NCBI RefSeq assembly: GCF_040649515.1
Contig: NZ_JBEZFP010000013.1
Coordinates: 44,673-108,672, forward strand
Source: Yinghuangia elevatio
GTDB taxonomy: Bacteria > Actinomycetota > Actinomycetes > Streptomycetales > Streptomycetaceae
DNA: 64,000 nt
Reading direction: 5' to 3'
Shown: one piece after another, positions 25,767 to 34,840 of the stretch
How the letters are laid out: each line of letters begins with the position of its first letter
How positions within the stretch are numbered: position 1 is the stretch's first letter
Position numbers and translations under genes: made by a program
Notes under the pieces: generated by a model
Databases searched by the model: none
Seen by the model: only the letters and a program-made list of their open reading frames with translations
Told to the model about the DNA's origin: nothing

Positions 25767-27281
25767 ATGCCACCAGGTACAAGACTGCCCTTGCGGGGGC
25801 GAAAGCTCGGGGTCGCGGCAATATCGGGCCTCCTTGTGCTCGGCTCGACCGGGATCGCCGACGCCGCGCCCGCCACGCTCGGCTCCGGCGCTTCGGCGGA
25901 CCTGCCCCGGGCCGCCGCGGAGACCAACGCGGACAGCGCCCTCACCATCGGGGCGGGGAAGCCGAAGACCAAGAAGGGCAAGGTCTACGCGACGCTGACG
26001 TACAAGTTCAGCAACAAGGGGCCGACCGCGACGGCCACCGGCGACCTCAAGACCTCCGCGCTGGAAGGCGTCGCCTTCGACAAGGTCCCGAAGGGCTGCA
26101 GCAAGGAATCGAACTCGGCGATCTGCCCCCTCAAGCCGCTGAAGAAGGGCGCCACGAAGAAGTTGGAGTTCACGGTGGTGCTCACCGGCACACACCACAA
26201 GGTCGACGCCATCGCCCTCGGCGGCCAGGACCCCGATATCCGGAACAAAACGGTCGCTTTCGCATGGGACACCCCGAAGCCGGCGCCCAAGCCGAAGCCC
26301 AGCTCGAAGCCGTCGGGTTCGTCCTCCTCGAAGCCGTCCAAGCCCGCCAAGTGCCCCGCCACCAGGATCGAGTGGTCTTCGGACGGCGGACGCACGTGGA
26401 AGCGCTCAGGGCTCCTCAACGGGTTCCACCCGAAGCTGAACGTACGGCTGGCGGACAAGGTCGAGGACAGGTGCAAGTACACGGTGTCGTACGCCTCGTA
26501 CAGCGCCGAGGGCCCGACCTGGAAGACCTCCGGCAAGCAGAGCTACCTCGGCAAGCACACGGTGACCCTCACCGGGAAGAAGCCGACCGCCGTCCTGGAC
26601 ATCTCCAAGTTCCTGCCGCGCTGCTACGGACAGGTCGACCTCTACGGCAGCGGGGAGAAGTTCGACGGCAAACGGCTGCCGCACTACCCGGACAAGAAGT
26701 ACCCGACCCGGATGATCGCCGGATGGAACGGCGGCAAGGCGTGCACGACACCGCCTTCGTCGAGCCCTCCCCCGTCCAGCCAGTCGGCGTCGCCATCGCC
26801 GTCCAAGTCGCCCTCCAAGTCGCCGTCCCCGTCCGCGAGTACGCCGACACAGCCGTCGACGCGGCCGCCGAGCACCACTCCCGGCACCACGGCTCCGGTG
26901 ACCACGCCGCCGCCCACCTCGACCACCCCGACACCCACGCCCACACCCACCGAGACCCCGACCACGACGCCGCCTCCGCCCGTGGACACGCCGGAACCGC
27001 CTGACGACCAGGCCCCGGTGCCGGACACGCCGGAGAACCCGCCGAGCGCGGACGACCAACGGGACGTCACCGAGCCCCCGTACGTCGAGGGCAGCCTCCC
27101 GCGCACCGGCGCCAGCCGCGTCCCGTACATGATCGCGTTCGCGGTGTTCTCCCTCCTGCTGGGCATCCTGGCGGTCGCCTGGTCGCGCTGGGGCCCGCGC
27201 GGCGCGTTCTCCTCCCAGCCGCGCCCCGCTCCGGCGGGCGGTCCATGGGGCCACTCGCGACGCGACCCCCGGGGCTACTGA
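25767..27281 (+). CDS. Secreted LPXTG (LPRTG) wall-anchored protein
   Basis: Exported surface protein of 504 residues. An N-terminal signal peptide (KLGVAAISGLLVLGSTGI, then ADA-A cleavage) is followed by a beta-rich DUF11-like domain (SALTIGAGKPKTKKGKVYAT) with a Cys pair, and a second domain with paired cysteines (AKCPATRIEW, DRCKYTV, RCYGQVD, KACTT). A ~90-residue Pro/Ser/Thr-rich wall-spanning region leads to LPRTG at residues 444-448, a hydrophobic helix (VPYMIAFAVFSLLLGILAVA) and a basic tail. That is a sortase sorting signal. The tail after the helix is unusually long (~30 residues). ATG 25767 has the SD GGAAGGA. No sortase gene is in the window. Ligand or role unknown. Confidence 0.85.
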   Translation: MPPGTRLPLRGRKLGVAAISGLLVLGSTGIADAAPATLGSGASADLPRAAAETNADSALTIGAGKPKTKKGKVYATLTYKFSNKGPTATATGDLKTSALEGVAFDKVPKGCSKESNSAICPLKPLKKGATKKLEFTVVLTGTHHKVDAIALGGQDPDIRNKTVAFAWDTPKPAPKPKPSSKPSGSSSSKPSKPAKCPATRIEWSSDGGRTWKRSGLLNGFHPKLNVRLADKVEDRCKYTVSYASYSAEGPTWKTSGKQSYLGKHTVTLTGKKPTAVLDISKFLPRCYGQVDLYGSGEKFDGKRLPHYPDKKYPTRMIAGWNGGKACTTPPSSSPPPSSQSASPSPSKSPSKSPSPSASTPTQPSTRPPSTTPGTTAPVTTPPPTSTTPTPTPTPTETPTTTPPPPVDTPEPPDDQAPVPDTPENPPSADDQRDVTEPPYVEGSLPRTGASRVPYMIAFAVFSLLLGILAVAWSRWGPRGAFSSQPRPAPAGGPWGHSRRDPRGY

Positions 27282-27333
27282 GCGGACACCCACGCAGAAC
27301 CGGCCGAAAGGAAACGGCCGAAGTGAACCGCAC

Positions 27334-27368
27334 GGCGCGGCCGCCCCTTTCCCGGGGGCGGCCGCGCC
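27334..27368 (+). terminator. Strong terminator after the LPRTG protein gene
   Basis: Perfect 14-bp stem GGCGCGGCCGCCCC / GGGGCGGCCGCGCC with a seven-base loop, 52 bases past the stop and just before the glycerol kinase promoter region. Confidence 0.85.
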
Positions 27369-27416
27369 TGCTTCGTATGGACACGCACCGGCGACGAGCC
27401 CATATCGTTTCGTCGC

Positions 27417-28898
27417 ATGAGTGTGCTTGCGATCGATGCCGGTACGACCGGAGTCACCGCCCTGCTGGTGGCCCGCGACGGGAGCGTCCTGGCGCGCGGC
27501 TACCAGGAGTTCCAGCAGCACTTCCCGGAGCCGGGACGCGTGGAGCACCAGCCGGAGGAGATCTGGCAGGCCGCGCTCCAGGCGTGCCGGGAAGCCCTGG
27601 ACCGCGCGGAGCACGCCGACGACGCGCCGACCGCGGTCGGCATCACCAACCAGCGCGAGACCGCGGTCCTGTGGAACCGCCGCACGCTCTCGTCACCGCG
27701 TCGCGCGATCGTGTGGCAGGACCGTCGCTCCGCGGACATCTGCACGCGCCTGGCCGACGACGGACACGAGCCGCGCATCGTGGAGTTGACCGGCCTCCGC
27801 CTCGACCCGTACTTCACCGCGACCAAGCTCGCCTGGCTGGCCGAGCACGACAAAAGCGTGTGGCGTGAGGTCGAGGCCGGACGCGTCGCGCTCGGCACCG
27901 TCGACTCCTACCTGGTCGCGCGCCTCACCGCGGGCCGCAGCCACGTCACCGACGCCTCCAACGCCTCGCGCACTCTCCTGTTCGACATCGTGCGCGGCGA
28001 GTGGTCGGCGGAGCTGTGCGACCTGTTCGGCGTACCGATGGACGCGCTGCCGCAGGTGGTCGCGTCGTACGGCACGGTCGCCCGCACCGACCCCGACGTG
28101 TTCCTCGGCCTCGACCTGCCCGTCGCCGGCATCGCGGGCGACCAGCAGGCGGCGTTGTTCGGCCAGGCGTGCCACGCTCCCGGCGACGTGAAGTGCACGT
28201 ACGGAACCGGCTCGTTCGTGCTCATCAACACCGGTGCGGAGCCCGTGCGTTCGTCGGCCGGGCTGCTGACGACCGTGGCGTGGGGCGCACCCGACGGGAC
28301 GCTCACGTACGCGCTCGAGGGCTCGATCTTCGTCACCGGCGCCGCCGTCCAGTGGCTGCGCGACGGCCTCGGCATCATCGGCGCCGCCGCCGAGACCGAG
28401 CCGATCGCACGCACGGTGCCGGACTCCGGCGGCGTCGTGTTCGTCCCGGCCCTCACCGGCCTCGGCGCCCCCGACTGGGACCCCACGGCGCGCGGCACGA
28501 TCCTCGGCATCACCCGCGGCACCACACGCGCGCACCTGGTGCGCGCGACCCTGGAGGCGATCGCGTACGAGGTGCGGGACGTCGTCGACGTCATGACCAC
28601 CGACGCCTCGCTGGGCCTGCCCGCCCTCAAGGTCGACGGCGGGGCCTCCGAGAACAACCTGCTGTGCGCCATGCAGGCGAACCAGCTCGGCGTCTCGGTC
28701 GAACGCCCCAAGGTCAGCGAAACCACGGCCCTGGGCGCGGCGTTCCTCGCCGGGCTGGGCACCGGCGTGTGGTCGGGCACCGCGGAAATCGCCGCCACCT
28801 GGCAGCTCGACGCCCGCTTCACCCCCGGCCGCCGTGACGACGAGGCCTACGCCCGCTGGCGCAAGGCCGTCGAACGCGCCAAGGGCTGGGCGGACTGA
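27417..28898 (+). CDS. glpK: Glycerol kinase (FGGY family)
   Basis: ATP-dependent phosphorylation of glycerol to sn-glycerol-3-phosphate. The FGGY landmarks fit GlpK well: LAIDAGTTGVTALLVA (phosphate 1), GITNQRETAVLWNRR (glycerol-contacting Arg/Glu), VWQDRRSADIC, LDPYFTATKLAWL, GTVDSYLVARLTAG, GIAGDQQAALFGQ (catalytic Asp), CTYGTGSFVL and KVDGGASENNLLCAMQANQLG. 493 residues. No SD precedes ATG 27417, so leaderless translation is possible. No glpF or glpD neighbour is present. Its stop lies only 10 bases from the convergent macR stop. Confidence 0.94.
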   Translation: MSVLAIDAGTTGVTALLVARDGSVLARGYQEFQQHFPEPGRVEHQPEEIWQAALQACREALDRAEHADDAPTAVGITNQRETAVLWNRRTLSSPRRAIVWQDRRSADICTRLADDGHEPRIVELTGLRLDPYFTATKLAWLAEHDKSVWREVEAGRVALGTVDSYLVARLTAGRSHVTDASNASRTLLFDIVRGEWSAELCDLFGVPMDALPQVVASYGTVARTDPDVFLGLDLPVAGIAGDQQAALFGQACHAPGDVKCTYGTGSFVLINTGAEPVRSSAGLLTTVAWGAPDGTLTYALEGSIFVTGAAVQWLRDGLGIIGAAAETEPIARTVPDSGGVVFVPALTGLGAPDWDPTARGTILGITRGTTRAHLVRATLEAIAYEVRDVVDVMTTDASLGLPALKVDGGASENNLLCAMQANQLGVSVERPKVSETTALGAAFLAGLGTGVWSGTAEIAATWQLDARFTPGRRDDEAYARWRKAVERAKGWAD

Positions 28899-28908
28899 AC
28901 CGGCCGCG

Positions 28909-29589
28909 TCAGTCGTCCAGGCCGCGTTCGATGGCGTAGCGGACCAGTTCGACGCGGTTGTGCAGCTGCAGTTTGTTGAGGGTGTTCTGCACGTGGTTCT
29001 GCACGGTGCGGTGCGACAGCACGAGCCGTTCGGCGATCTGCTTGTAGGACAGGCCCTTCGCGACCAGCCGGAGCACCTCGGTCTCCCGGTCGGTAAGCCG
29101 CGGTGCGGCCGGTTCGCGGGAGCCTGCCGCGGCCGGGTTGGTGGCGATGCGGCGGAACTCGCCCAGCACGAGGCCCGCGAGGCCCGGGGTGAAGACCGCG
29201 TCGCCCTTGGCGGTGCGCTCGACGGCCTCCAGCAGTTCGGCGGCGCTGGCGGACTTCACCAGGTAGCCGGTCGCACCGGCCTTGACGGCTTCGAGGACGT
29301 CCTCCTGCTCGCCGCTCGCGGACAGCACGAGGATGCGCACGGTCGGGTCGTTCTTGACCAGTTCGCGCGCCACCTCGTCACCGCTGAGCTTGGGCAGGTT
29401 GAGGTCCAGCACCACGACGTTGGGCGCGGTCGCCCGCGCGCGCCGGATGGCCTCGGAGCCGTCGCCCGCCGTCGCGACGACGTCGTAGCCGGCCGCTGCG
29501 AGGTCCCGTGCCACGGAGTCACGCCACATCGGGTGGTCGTCGACGACGAGCACACGGATGGGGGCGCTCGCCGGAGCCCTCTCGGTCAT
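28909..29589 (-). CDS. macR: NarL-family response regulator MacR
   Basis: Response regulator with an N-terminal receiver (VLVVDDHPMWRDSVARDL; phospho-acceptor Asp in VVVLDLNLPKLSG; Thr/Ser site in ILVLSAS; Lys in YLVKSAS) and a C-terminal LuxR-type helix-turn-helix (LTDRETEVLRLVAKGLSYKQ, then LSHRTVQNHVQNTLNKLQLH). ATG 29589 is chosen for the SD GAGGTGG; a GTG at 29622 would add 11 residues. It lies downstream of the sensor kinase gene in the same direction. Order and neighbours match MacRS (SCO2120/SCO2121) of S. coelicolor, which affects morphology and actinorhodin; the name is by synteny and family. Confidence 0.88.
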   Translation of the reverse strand: MTERAPASAPIRVLVVDDHPMWRDSVARDLAAAGYDVVATAGDGSEAIRRARATAPNVVVLDLNLPKLSGDEVARELVKNDPTVRILVLSASGEQEDVLEAVKAGATGYLVKSASAAELLEAVERTAKGDAVFTPGLAGLVLGEFRRIATNPAAAGSREPAAPRLTDRETEVLRLVAKGLSYKQIAERLVLSHRTVQNHVQNTLNKLQLHNRVELVRYAIERGLDD

Positions 29590-29730
29590 CGCTGCCCACC
29601 TCGCCTGCCACTCGTCCGACACACCGCACGGCGCCGCACGGGACGCCGAGTCAGAACCTACCGGAGGGACCGGACGAGGGTCGGCGCACCGCTGCCCGCC
29701 GTACCGCGGGCGTGACGGTGCCGCGAGGGG

Positions 29731-30894
29731 TCAGCCGCGGCCGTTGAGAGCCGGGGTCTGGCGCGGCAGGCGCAGTTCGACCTCGGTGCCCTGCCCCGGG
29801 ATCGACGTGAGGAGTGCGGTGCCGCCGACGTCGCGGAGCCGCCCCTCGATGGACTGGGACACTCCCAACCGCCCTGCCGCGCGGGCCTCTTCGAGGCGTC
29901 CGGGCTCGATGCCGGGGCCGTCGTCGCGCACACTCACGATGATCTCGTCGGGCTCGTCCTCCAGCAGGATCCACGCGCGGGCGCCCTCGCCCGCGTGCCG
30001 CCAGACGTTGTCGAGCGCCGCCGAGGCCGCGGCGACGAGTTCGCGGGCCACGGGCGTGGGGAGCAGCACCGGGGTGCCGGGGGACGCGACGCTGACCCGG
30101 GCGCCGGCGAGCCGGCCCAGGAGCGCGCGTACGTCCTGTCGCGCCGGATCCTCGCCGATCCCCGAACCGGGCAGGTCGGCGGCCTCCAGGTCGACAGGTG
30201 CGTCCGACACCAACTGCCGGAGCGCGACCTCCTGTTCTCCCGCGAGCTGCCCGAGTTCGGCCGCCTCGCCGCCGATTTCCGCACCGCGGCGCTGCACGAG
30301 TGCGAGCACTTGCAGGACGCTGTCGTGGATGTCGCGTGCGAGGCGCTCGCGTTCGCGGGTGGCCGCCTCCAGTTGGAGGGCCCGGGCGAGGGCGCGTTCG
30401 CTGGACCGGGCCAACTCGACCACGTAGCCGATCGCGGTGGCGGCCAGCATCATCAGGACGATGTTGTGCAGGTTGCTCTGCGCGATCTCGCCGCGCTCCA
30501 CGATGTTGGCCGTGCCGGTGACCAGGGCGGCGATGGCGCCGGTGAGCCACCCTCCCTTGATCGCCCAGGCCAGGACCGGGGCCGAGGACCACACCGTGGG
30601 GAGCGTGAGGCTGCCCTCGGCGACGCGCGCGGGGTCGTCGAGCCAGCGGGTCGCGAGCACGCTGAGCACCGCGAGGGCGAGGTCGACGCTCAGCACGGGC
30701 CAGCCGCGCAGTTCGGGCCTCTCGAAGGCGTACATGGTGAGGAGCGTCCACACCGTGAGCACGCCCATGACCGCCCAGCCGCCGAACGGGTAGCGGTACT
30801 CGTCGGCCGCACTCATGTACTGCATGATCGCGTAGCCGAGTGCGAGCAGCCGGAAGACCGCGAGCGCGCGCCACAGCGGTTGTTCGACGGACAT
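29731..30894 (-). CDS. macS: Sensor histidine kinase MacS
   Basis: Membrane sensor kinase paired with MacR. Four to five hydrophobic segments occupy residues ~10-160 (a MacS-type sensor region). The dimerisation helix follows with phospho-acceptor His in RLARDIHDSVLQVLALVQ (HisKA_3 type). The ATPase core has ALDNVWRHAGEGA (N box), VRDDGPGIEP (G1 box) and RLGVSQSIEGRL. 387 residues. ATG 30894 has an excellent SD GGGAGGA, and an upstream GTG at 30927 is rejected for that reason. It is separated from macR by 141 bases on the same strand. Confidence 0.9.
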   Translation of the reverse strand: MSVEQPLWRALAVFRLLALGYAIMQYMSAADEYRYPFGGWAVMGVLTVWTLLTMYAFERPELRGWPVLSVDLALAVLSVLATRWLDDPARVAEGSLTLPTVWSSAPVLAWAIKGGWLTGAIAALVTGTANIVERGEIAQSNLHNIVLMMLAATAIGYVVELARSSERALARALQLEAATRERERLARDIHDSVLQVLALVQRRGAEIGGEAAELGQLAGEQEVALRQLVSDAPVDLEAADLPGSGIGEDPARQDVRALLGRLAGARVSVASPGTPVLLPTPVARELVAAASAALDNVWRHAGEGARAWILLEDEPDEIIVSVRDDGPGIEPGRLEEARAAGRLGVSQSIEGRLRDVGGTALLTSIPGQGTEVELRLPRQTPALNGRG

Positions 30895-31005
30895 CCGTTC
30901 CTCCCGGTACGGGCCCCGCGAACTCACGCGCCGCCCCGCGACGATGGTAGAGCCGGGCGGGCCGCCGGGACATGGCCGCCGAAGTGGGGGCCGGGCTGCG
31001 CCGCT

Positions 31006-31830
31006 CTACGCGGGCTTCTCAGGCTTCTCCGGGCTCTCCGGGCTCTCCGGGTTGTCGGCCTTCTCGGCCGCGGCCTTGTCCGCAGCAGCCTTGTCGGCTT
31101 CCGCCTTCTCGGCGGCCTTGGCCGCCTTCTCCGCGGCCGCGACCTGCTTGCGCGCCTCGACGATGGCCTTCTTTGCATCGGCCGCGTAGAGGTCGACGTA
31201 CTCCTGCCCGGACAGCTCCATCAGCGCGTACATGATCTCGTCGGTGATCGAGCGCAGGATGAAGCGGTCGTCCTCCATACCCTCGTACCGCGAGAAGTCG
31301 AGGGGTTCGCCGATCTTGATGCCCACCCGCATGATCTTGGGGATCACCTTGCCCGGCGGCTGGATCTTCTCGGTGTCGATCATGACGACCGGGACCACCG
31401 GCGCCCCCGACTCCAGCGCCATGCGCGCGATGCCGGTCTTGCCGCGGTAGAGCCGCCCGTCCGGGGAGCGCGTGCCCTCGGGGTAGATGCCGAGGAGCTG
31501 GTCGTGGCCGAGCACCTTGAGGCCCGCCTGGAGCGCCGCCTCACTCGCGCTGCCGCCCGTGCGGTCCACCGGGAGCTGCCCAGCCCCCCGGAAGAACGCC
31601 GCGGTCAGCCGCCCCTTTATGCCGCGCCCGGTGAAGTAGTCCATCTTCGCCAGGAAGGTGACGCGCCGCGTGACCATCGCGGGCAGGAAGAAGGAGTCCG
31701 AGAAGGACAGGTGGTTGCTCGCCAGGATCGCCGGCCCGCGCTCCGGAATGTTCTCGCGCCCGACGACCTCGGGGCGGAAGAACAGCCGCAGGAGCGGGGC
31801 GATGACGAGCTTCATCAGCCGGTAGAACAA
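31006..31830 (-). CDS. 1-acyl-sn-glycerol-3-phosphate acyltransferase (PlsC-type)
   Basis: Membrane-associated acyltransferase for phosphatidate synthesis. HX4D motif in SNHLSFSDSFFLPA, LAKMDYFTGRGI, GQLPVDRTGG (block II), YPEGTRSPDGRLYRGKTGIA (block III) and VPVVMIDT. The last ~60 residues are an Ala/Lys/Glu coiled coil ending in PESPEKPEKPA, beyond the usual ~220-residue enzyme. A TTG at 31830 is taken as start because a strong SD GAGGAGG lies six bases before it; ATG 31815 has none. The mycobacterial counterpart in the conserved order is Rv2182c. Confidence 0.93.
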   Translation of the reverse strand: MFYRLMKLVIAPLLRLFFRPEVVGRENIPERGPAILASNHLSFSDSFFLPAMVTRRVTFLAKMDYFTGRGIKGRLTAAFFRGAGQLPVDRTGGSASEAALQAGLKVLGHDQLLGIYPEGTRSPDGRLYRGKTGIARMALESGAPVVPVVMIDTEKIQPPGKVIPKIMRVGIKIGEPLDFSRYEGMEDDRFILRSITDEIMYALMELSGQEYVDLYAADAKKAIVEARKQVAAAEKAAKAAEKAEADKAAADKAAAEKADNPESPESPEKPEKPA

Positions 31831-32035
31831 CCCTGACCTCCTCGTGAACCGACTCGAACCTTAAGGCATGGCCAGACGCGGGTCGCCTGGGCGGGCGTAC
31901 GCGGCTGTACGGCGTGTGCGCGCCCATGGGAGCATTCCCCTGGGCTTCCCCTGGTACCGAGCCCCGAGGAGCCTCCGGTGAGCCCGCGCAGGCCCGCGAG
32001 CACGTGATTCGCGAGGAAGTGAGAGGAGCCGCCCG

Positions 32036-32821
32036 GTGTCGATCCTGCCTGGTGCCGAGCCTTACCACCACGACGGAGGCCCCGTCGGCTTCCTGCTGAG
32101 CCACGGCTTCACGGGCACCCCGCAGTCGATGCGCCCCTGGGCCGAGCACCTGGCCGCGGGCGGTCTGACCGTGTCGCTGCCGCTGCTCCCGGGTCACGGT
32201 ACGCGGTGGCAGGACATGCAGCTCACCACTTGGCAGGACTGGTACGCGGAGCTCGAGCGCGCCTTCGACGTGCTGCGCGGCCGCTGCGAGTTCGTGTTCG
32301 TGGGCGGGCTGTCCATGGGCGGCACCCTCGCCCTGCGCCTCGCCGAGCAGCGCGGCGACCAGGTGGCCGGCCTCGTGCTGGTCAACCCGTCGGTGCACGC
32401 GGACGATCCGCGGCTCAAGGCCCTGCCGGTCCTGAAGCGCCTCGTACGCTCGCTGCCGGGCATCGGCTCGGACATCCGCAAGGAAGGCGCGTCGGAGCTG
32501 GCGTACTCGCGCATGCCGCTCAAGCCGCTGCACTCGCTCGCGCGCCTGTGGCCGCTCGTGCAGAGCGACCTTCCGCAGGTCACGCAGCCCGTGCTGCTGT
32601 TCCGTTCGCCGCAGGACCATGTGGTCAATCCGGCGAACTCCGAGACGGTGCTCGCCCGGATATCGTCTACTGACGTGACCGCGGAACTGCTGCCCGACAG
32701 CTACCACGTGGCCACGCTGGACAACGATGCCGAGTATCTCTTCACGCAAAGCCTGGAATTCGTCCGCCGTCTCACCGCGTTTGACGGGCAAGACGACGGC
32801 AAGGACGACGCGAAGGACTGA
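32036..32821 (+). CDS. Alpha/beta hydrolase, carboxylesterase (Est30-like)
   Basis: Serine hydrolase of the monoacylglycerol lipase/Est30 group. Oxyanion region LLSHGFTGTPQSM, nucleophile elbow GGLSMGGTLAL, acid residue in RSPQDHVVNPAN and catalytic His in PDSYHVATLDND. 261 residues. GTG 32036 follows GAGAGGAG. No signal peptide, so cytosolic. It is divergent from the acyltransferase gene and just upstream (two bases) of the next gene, with which it is probably co-transcribed. A lipid ester substrate is plausible from context but not shown. Confidence 0.9.
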   Translation: MSILPGAEPYHHDGGPVGFLLSHGFTGTPQSMRPWAEHLAAGGLTVSLPLLPGHGTRWQDMQLTTWQDWYAELERAFDVLRGRCEFVFVGGLSMGGTLALRLAEQRGDQVAGLVLVNPSVHADDPRLKALPVLKRLVRSLPGIGSDIRKEGASELAYSRMPLKPLHSLARLWPLVQSDLPQVTQPVLLFRSPQDHVVNPANSETVLARISSTDVTAELLPDSYHVATLDNDAEYLFTQSLEFVRRLTAFDGQDDGKDDAKD

Positions 32822-32823
32822 GA

Positions 32824-33756
32824 GTGCCAGGACGTGGCAACGGGCTCGACGCGGAGTCGTACAAGCCCCTCACCGACCTCGACCCCGAGTTCGCCGACGA
32901 CATGCTCGTCGTGCTGCGCGCCGAGGGAGTCGCGGCTTATGTGACCCCGCTCGACGAGGAACCGGACCTGCTGCGCCTGTGGGTGGACGCGGCGGCCACC
33001 TCGCGGGCCAGGGCCCTGCTGCGCCGCGAGCGCGAGGCAGCCGAGGAACGGGCCGAGGAAGGCACCGGGGCCGGGTCGGCCGAGGACACCGCGGACGACA
33101 CCGGCGGCGCGGCTCCCGCGCAGGATGCCAAGGCCCCCGGGGACGGCCCCGCCGACGTGCCCGTGGAAGGTGCCGCCGATGCGGCCGAGGGCACCCGGAC
33201 CGCGGCTCCCGACGCACCGTCGGGTACGTCCGCCGCCACGTCGGCCGGCACCGCGGCGCCGGACGAGGACGAGCTGTGGGCGCAGATCGTCGCGGGCTTC
33301 GACACCGAGGTGGCCGATCCCGTGCCGCGCTGGCCGGTCGCGGAGGACGTCGACAACAGCGGCGGCGCGGCGGGCGGGCGCAAGGGCGGCGTCACGCGTC
33401 CCGGCGACGGCTCGTTCCGCGTCGGCGTGGTGACGCCGGGTCCGCGCGACTGGTCGCCGTCCGACGAACGCCCGGAGGACGCCGAACCGGACGAGCTCGA
33501 CGAGGACCCCGACGAGCACTTCGTGCCGCCGCCGCCTCCGCCGCTGCCGAAGACCGACCTGGCGACGAAGACCGCGTGGACCGCCCTGCTCGGCGGGCCG
33601 CTGTTCCTGCTGGCCGTGGTGCTGCTCGGCCGCCCGATCGGCGAGTGGACGACGTTCCTGGCGATCGCGGTGTGCGGCGGCGGCTTCGTCGCGCTGGTGT
33701 CGCGCCTGCGGCAGGACCACGACGAGGACGACCCCGACGACGGCGCGGTCGTCTGA
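32824..33756 (+). CDS. Acidic protein with two C-terminal membrane helices
   Basis: A 310-residue protein whose first ~75 residues form a small conserved-looking domain (YKPLTDLDPEFADDMLVVLR, then LRLWVDAAATSRARALL). A long acidic Ala/Gly/Asp/Glu linker follows, then HFVPPPPPPLPKTDLATKTA before two transmembrane helices (ALLGGPLFLLAVVLLG and FLAIAVCGGGFVALVSRL) and an acidic tail. The poly-Pro plus double-helix end recurs in actinobacterial proteins of unknown role. GTG 32824 follows the esterase stop by two bases with AAGGA as SD, so the two genes are coupled. Function unknown. Confidence 0.85.
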   Translation: MPGRGNGLDAESYKPLTDLDPEFADDMLVVLRAEGVAAYVTPLDEEPDLLRLWVDAAATSRARALLRREREAAEERAEEGTGAGSAEDTADDTGGAAPAQDAKAPGDGPADVPVEGAADAAEGTRTAAPDAPSGTSAATSAGTAAPDEDELWAQIVAGFDTEVADPVPRWPVAEDVDNSGGAAGGRKGGVTRPGDGSFRVGVVTPGPRDWSPSDERPEDAEPDELDEDPDEHFVPPPPPPLPKTDLATKTAWTALLGGPLFLLAVVLLGRPIGEWTTFLAIAVCGGGFVALVSRLRQDHDEDDPDDGAVV

Positions 33757-33799
33757 CCCCGCGCCGTTCGGCGAGGCCCGCTCGGGGGGCGCCCGGTGC

Positions 33800-34789
33800 T
33801 CACCGTGTGAGCGTGTTCTCCGTGGTGCGCCCGGCGAGGAAGTCGTCGACGTTGCGCAGCGTGGTACCGAGGATCGCGTCGATCGCCTCCTCGGTGAAGA
33901 ACGCCTGGTGCGACGTCACCAGGACGTTCGGGTACGTCATCAGGCGGGCGAGCACATCGTCGGTGACCCTGCGGTTGGACAGGTCGCGGTAGAAGAAGTG
34001 CTCCTCTTCCTCGTACACGTCGAGCGCGACGCCGCCCAGCATGCCGCGGCGCAGCGCGGCGACCAGCGCGAACGTGTCGACGAGCCCGCCGCGGCTGGTG
34101 TTCACGAGGAGGGCGTCCTCGCGCATGGCGTCGAGTGCGGCCGCGTCGATGAGGTGGTGGGTGTCCGGTGTGAGCGGCACGTGCAGGCTGACCAGGTCGG
34201 AGCGGGAGAGCAGGTCCGGGAGCTCGGCGTACTCCATGCCCAGTTCCCGGCACGCGGGGTTCTCCACGAGGTCCCAGCCGATCAGCGGGCAGCCGTGCCC
34301 GTGGGCGATGCGGGCGAACGCCTCGCCGATCCGGCCGGTGCCGACGACTCCGACCGTGCGCCCGTGCATGTCCCGGCCCAGCAGGCCGTCGAGGCGGAAG
34401 TCGAAGTCGCGCGTACGCACGACCGCACGCGGCAGGTGCCGGTTCACCGCCTGCACAAGGGCCCACGCGAACTCCGCGACCGCGTAGGGCGAGTAGTGCG
34501 AAACGCGCATCACGGTGATGCCGTGGCGCGACGCCGCGTCGAGGTCGATGTTGTTGAACCCGGTGGAGCGCTGCGTCAGCAGCCGCGTGCCGCCGGCCGC
34601 GAGGCGCCGCAGCACCTCGGCGTCGGCCTTGGCGTTGACGTTGGTCAAGACGATCTCGTGCCCGTTCGCGAGGACGACGGTGTCCTCGTCGAGGTTGACG
34701 TCGAGGCAGCGCAGTTCGTACCGGCCGTCGAATGCCTTGCGCAGAAGCGGGCGCTCGTAGCTCTCGACGCCGTACGCCAGGATCTCCAT
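33800..34789 (-). CDS. D-lactate dehydrogenase-like 2-hydroxyacid dehydrogenase
   Basis: NAD-dependent D-2-hydroxyacid dehydrogenase closest in pattern to fermentative D-LDH (LdhA). RSTGFNNIDLDAA (substrate-binding Arg region), VGVVGTGRIGEAFARI (NAD fold), HVPLTPDTHHLID, LLVNTSRGGLVDT (catalytic Arg), the LdhA-specific DVYEEEEHFFYRDLSN and catalytic His in TSHQAFFTEEA. 329 residues from ATG 34789, which has a TGAGG SD; GTG 34801 is less likely. It would make or use D-lactate when oxygen is limiting. A direct repeat TGTGACAAC/TGTGAACAAC lies just upstream. Confidence 0.9.
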   Translation of the reverse strand: MEILAYGVESYERPLLRKAFDGRYELRCLDVNLDEDTVVLANGHEIVLTNVNAKADAEVLRRLAAGGTRLLTQRSTGFNNIDLDAASRHGITVMRVSHYSPYAVAEFAWALVQAVNRHLPRAVVRTRDFDFRLDGLLGRDMHGRTVGVVGTGRIGEAFARIAHGHGCPLIGWDLVENPACRELGMEYAELPDLLSRSDLVSLHVPLTPDTHHLIDAAALDAMREDALLVNTSRGGLVDTFALVAALRRGMLGGVALDVYEEEEHFFYRDLSNRRVTDDVLARLMTYPNVLVTSHQAFFTEEAIDAILGTTLRNVDDFLAGRTTENTLTR

Positions 34790-34840
34790 GCGATGCCTCA
34801 CCGGTTCCGTGCGGCTGTGCGGGGCAGCTGCAGGCAGCTA

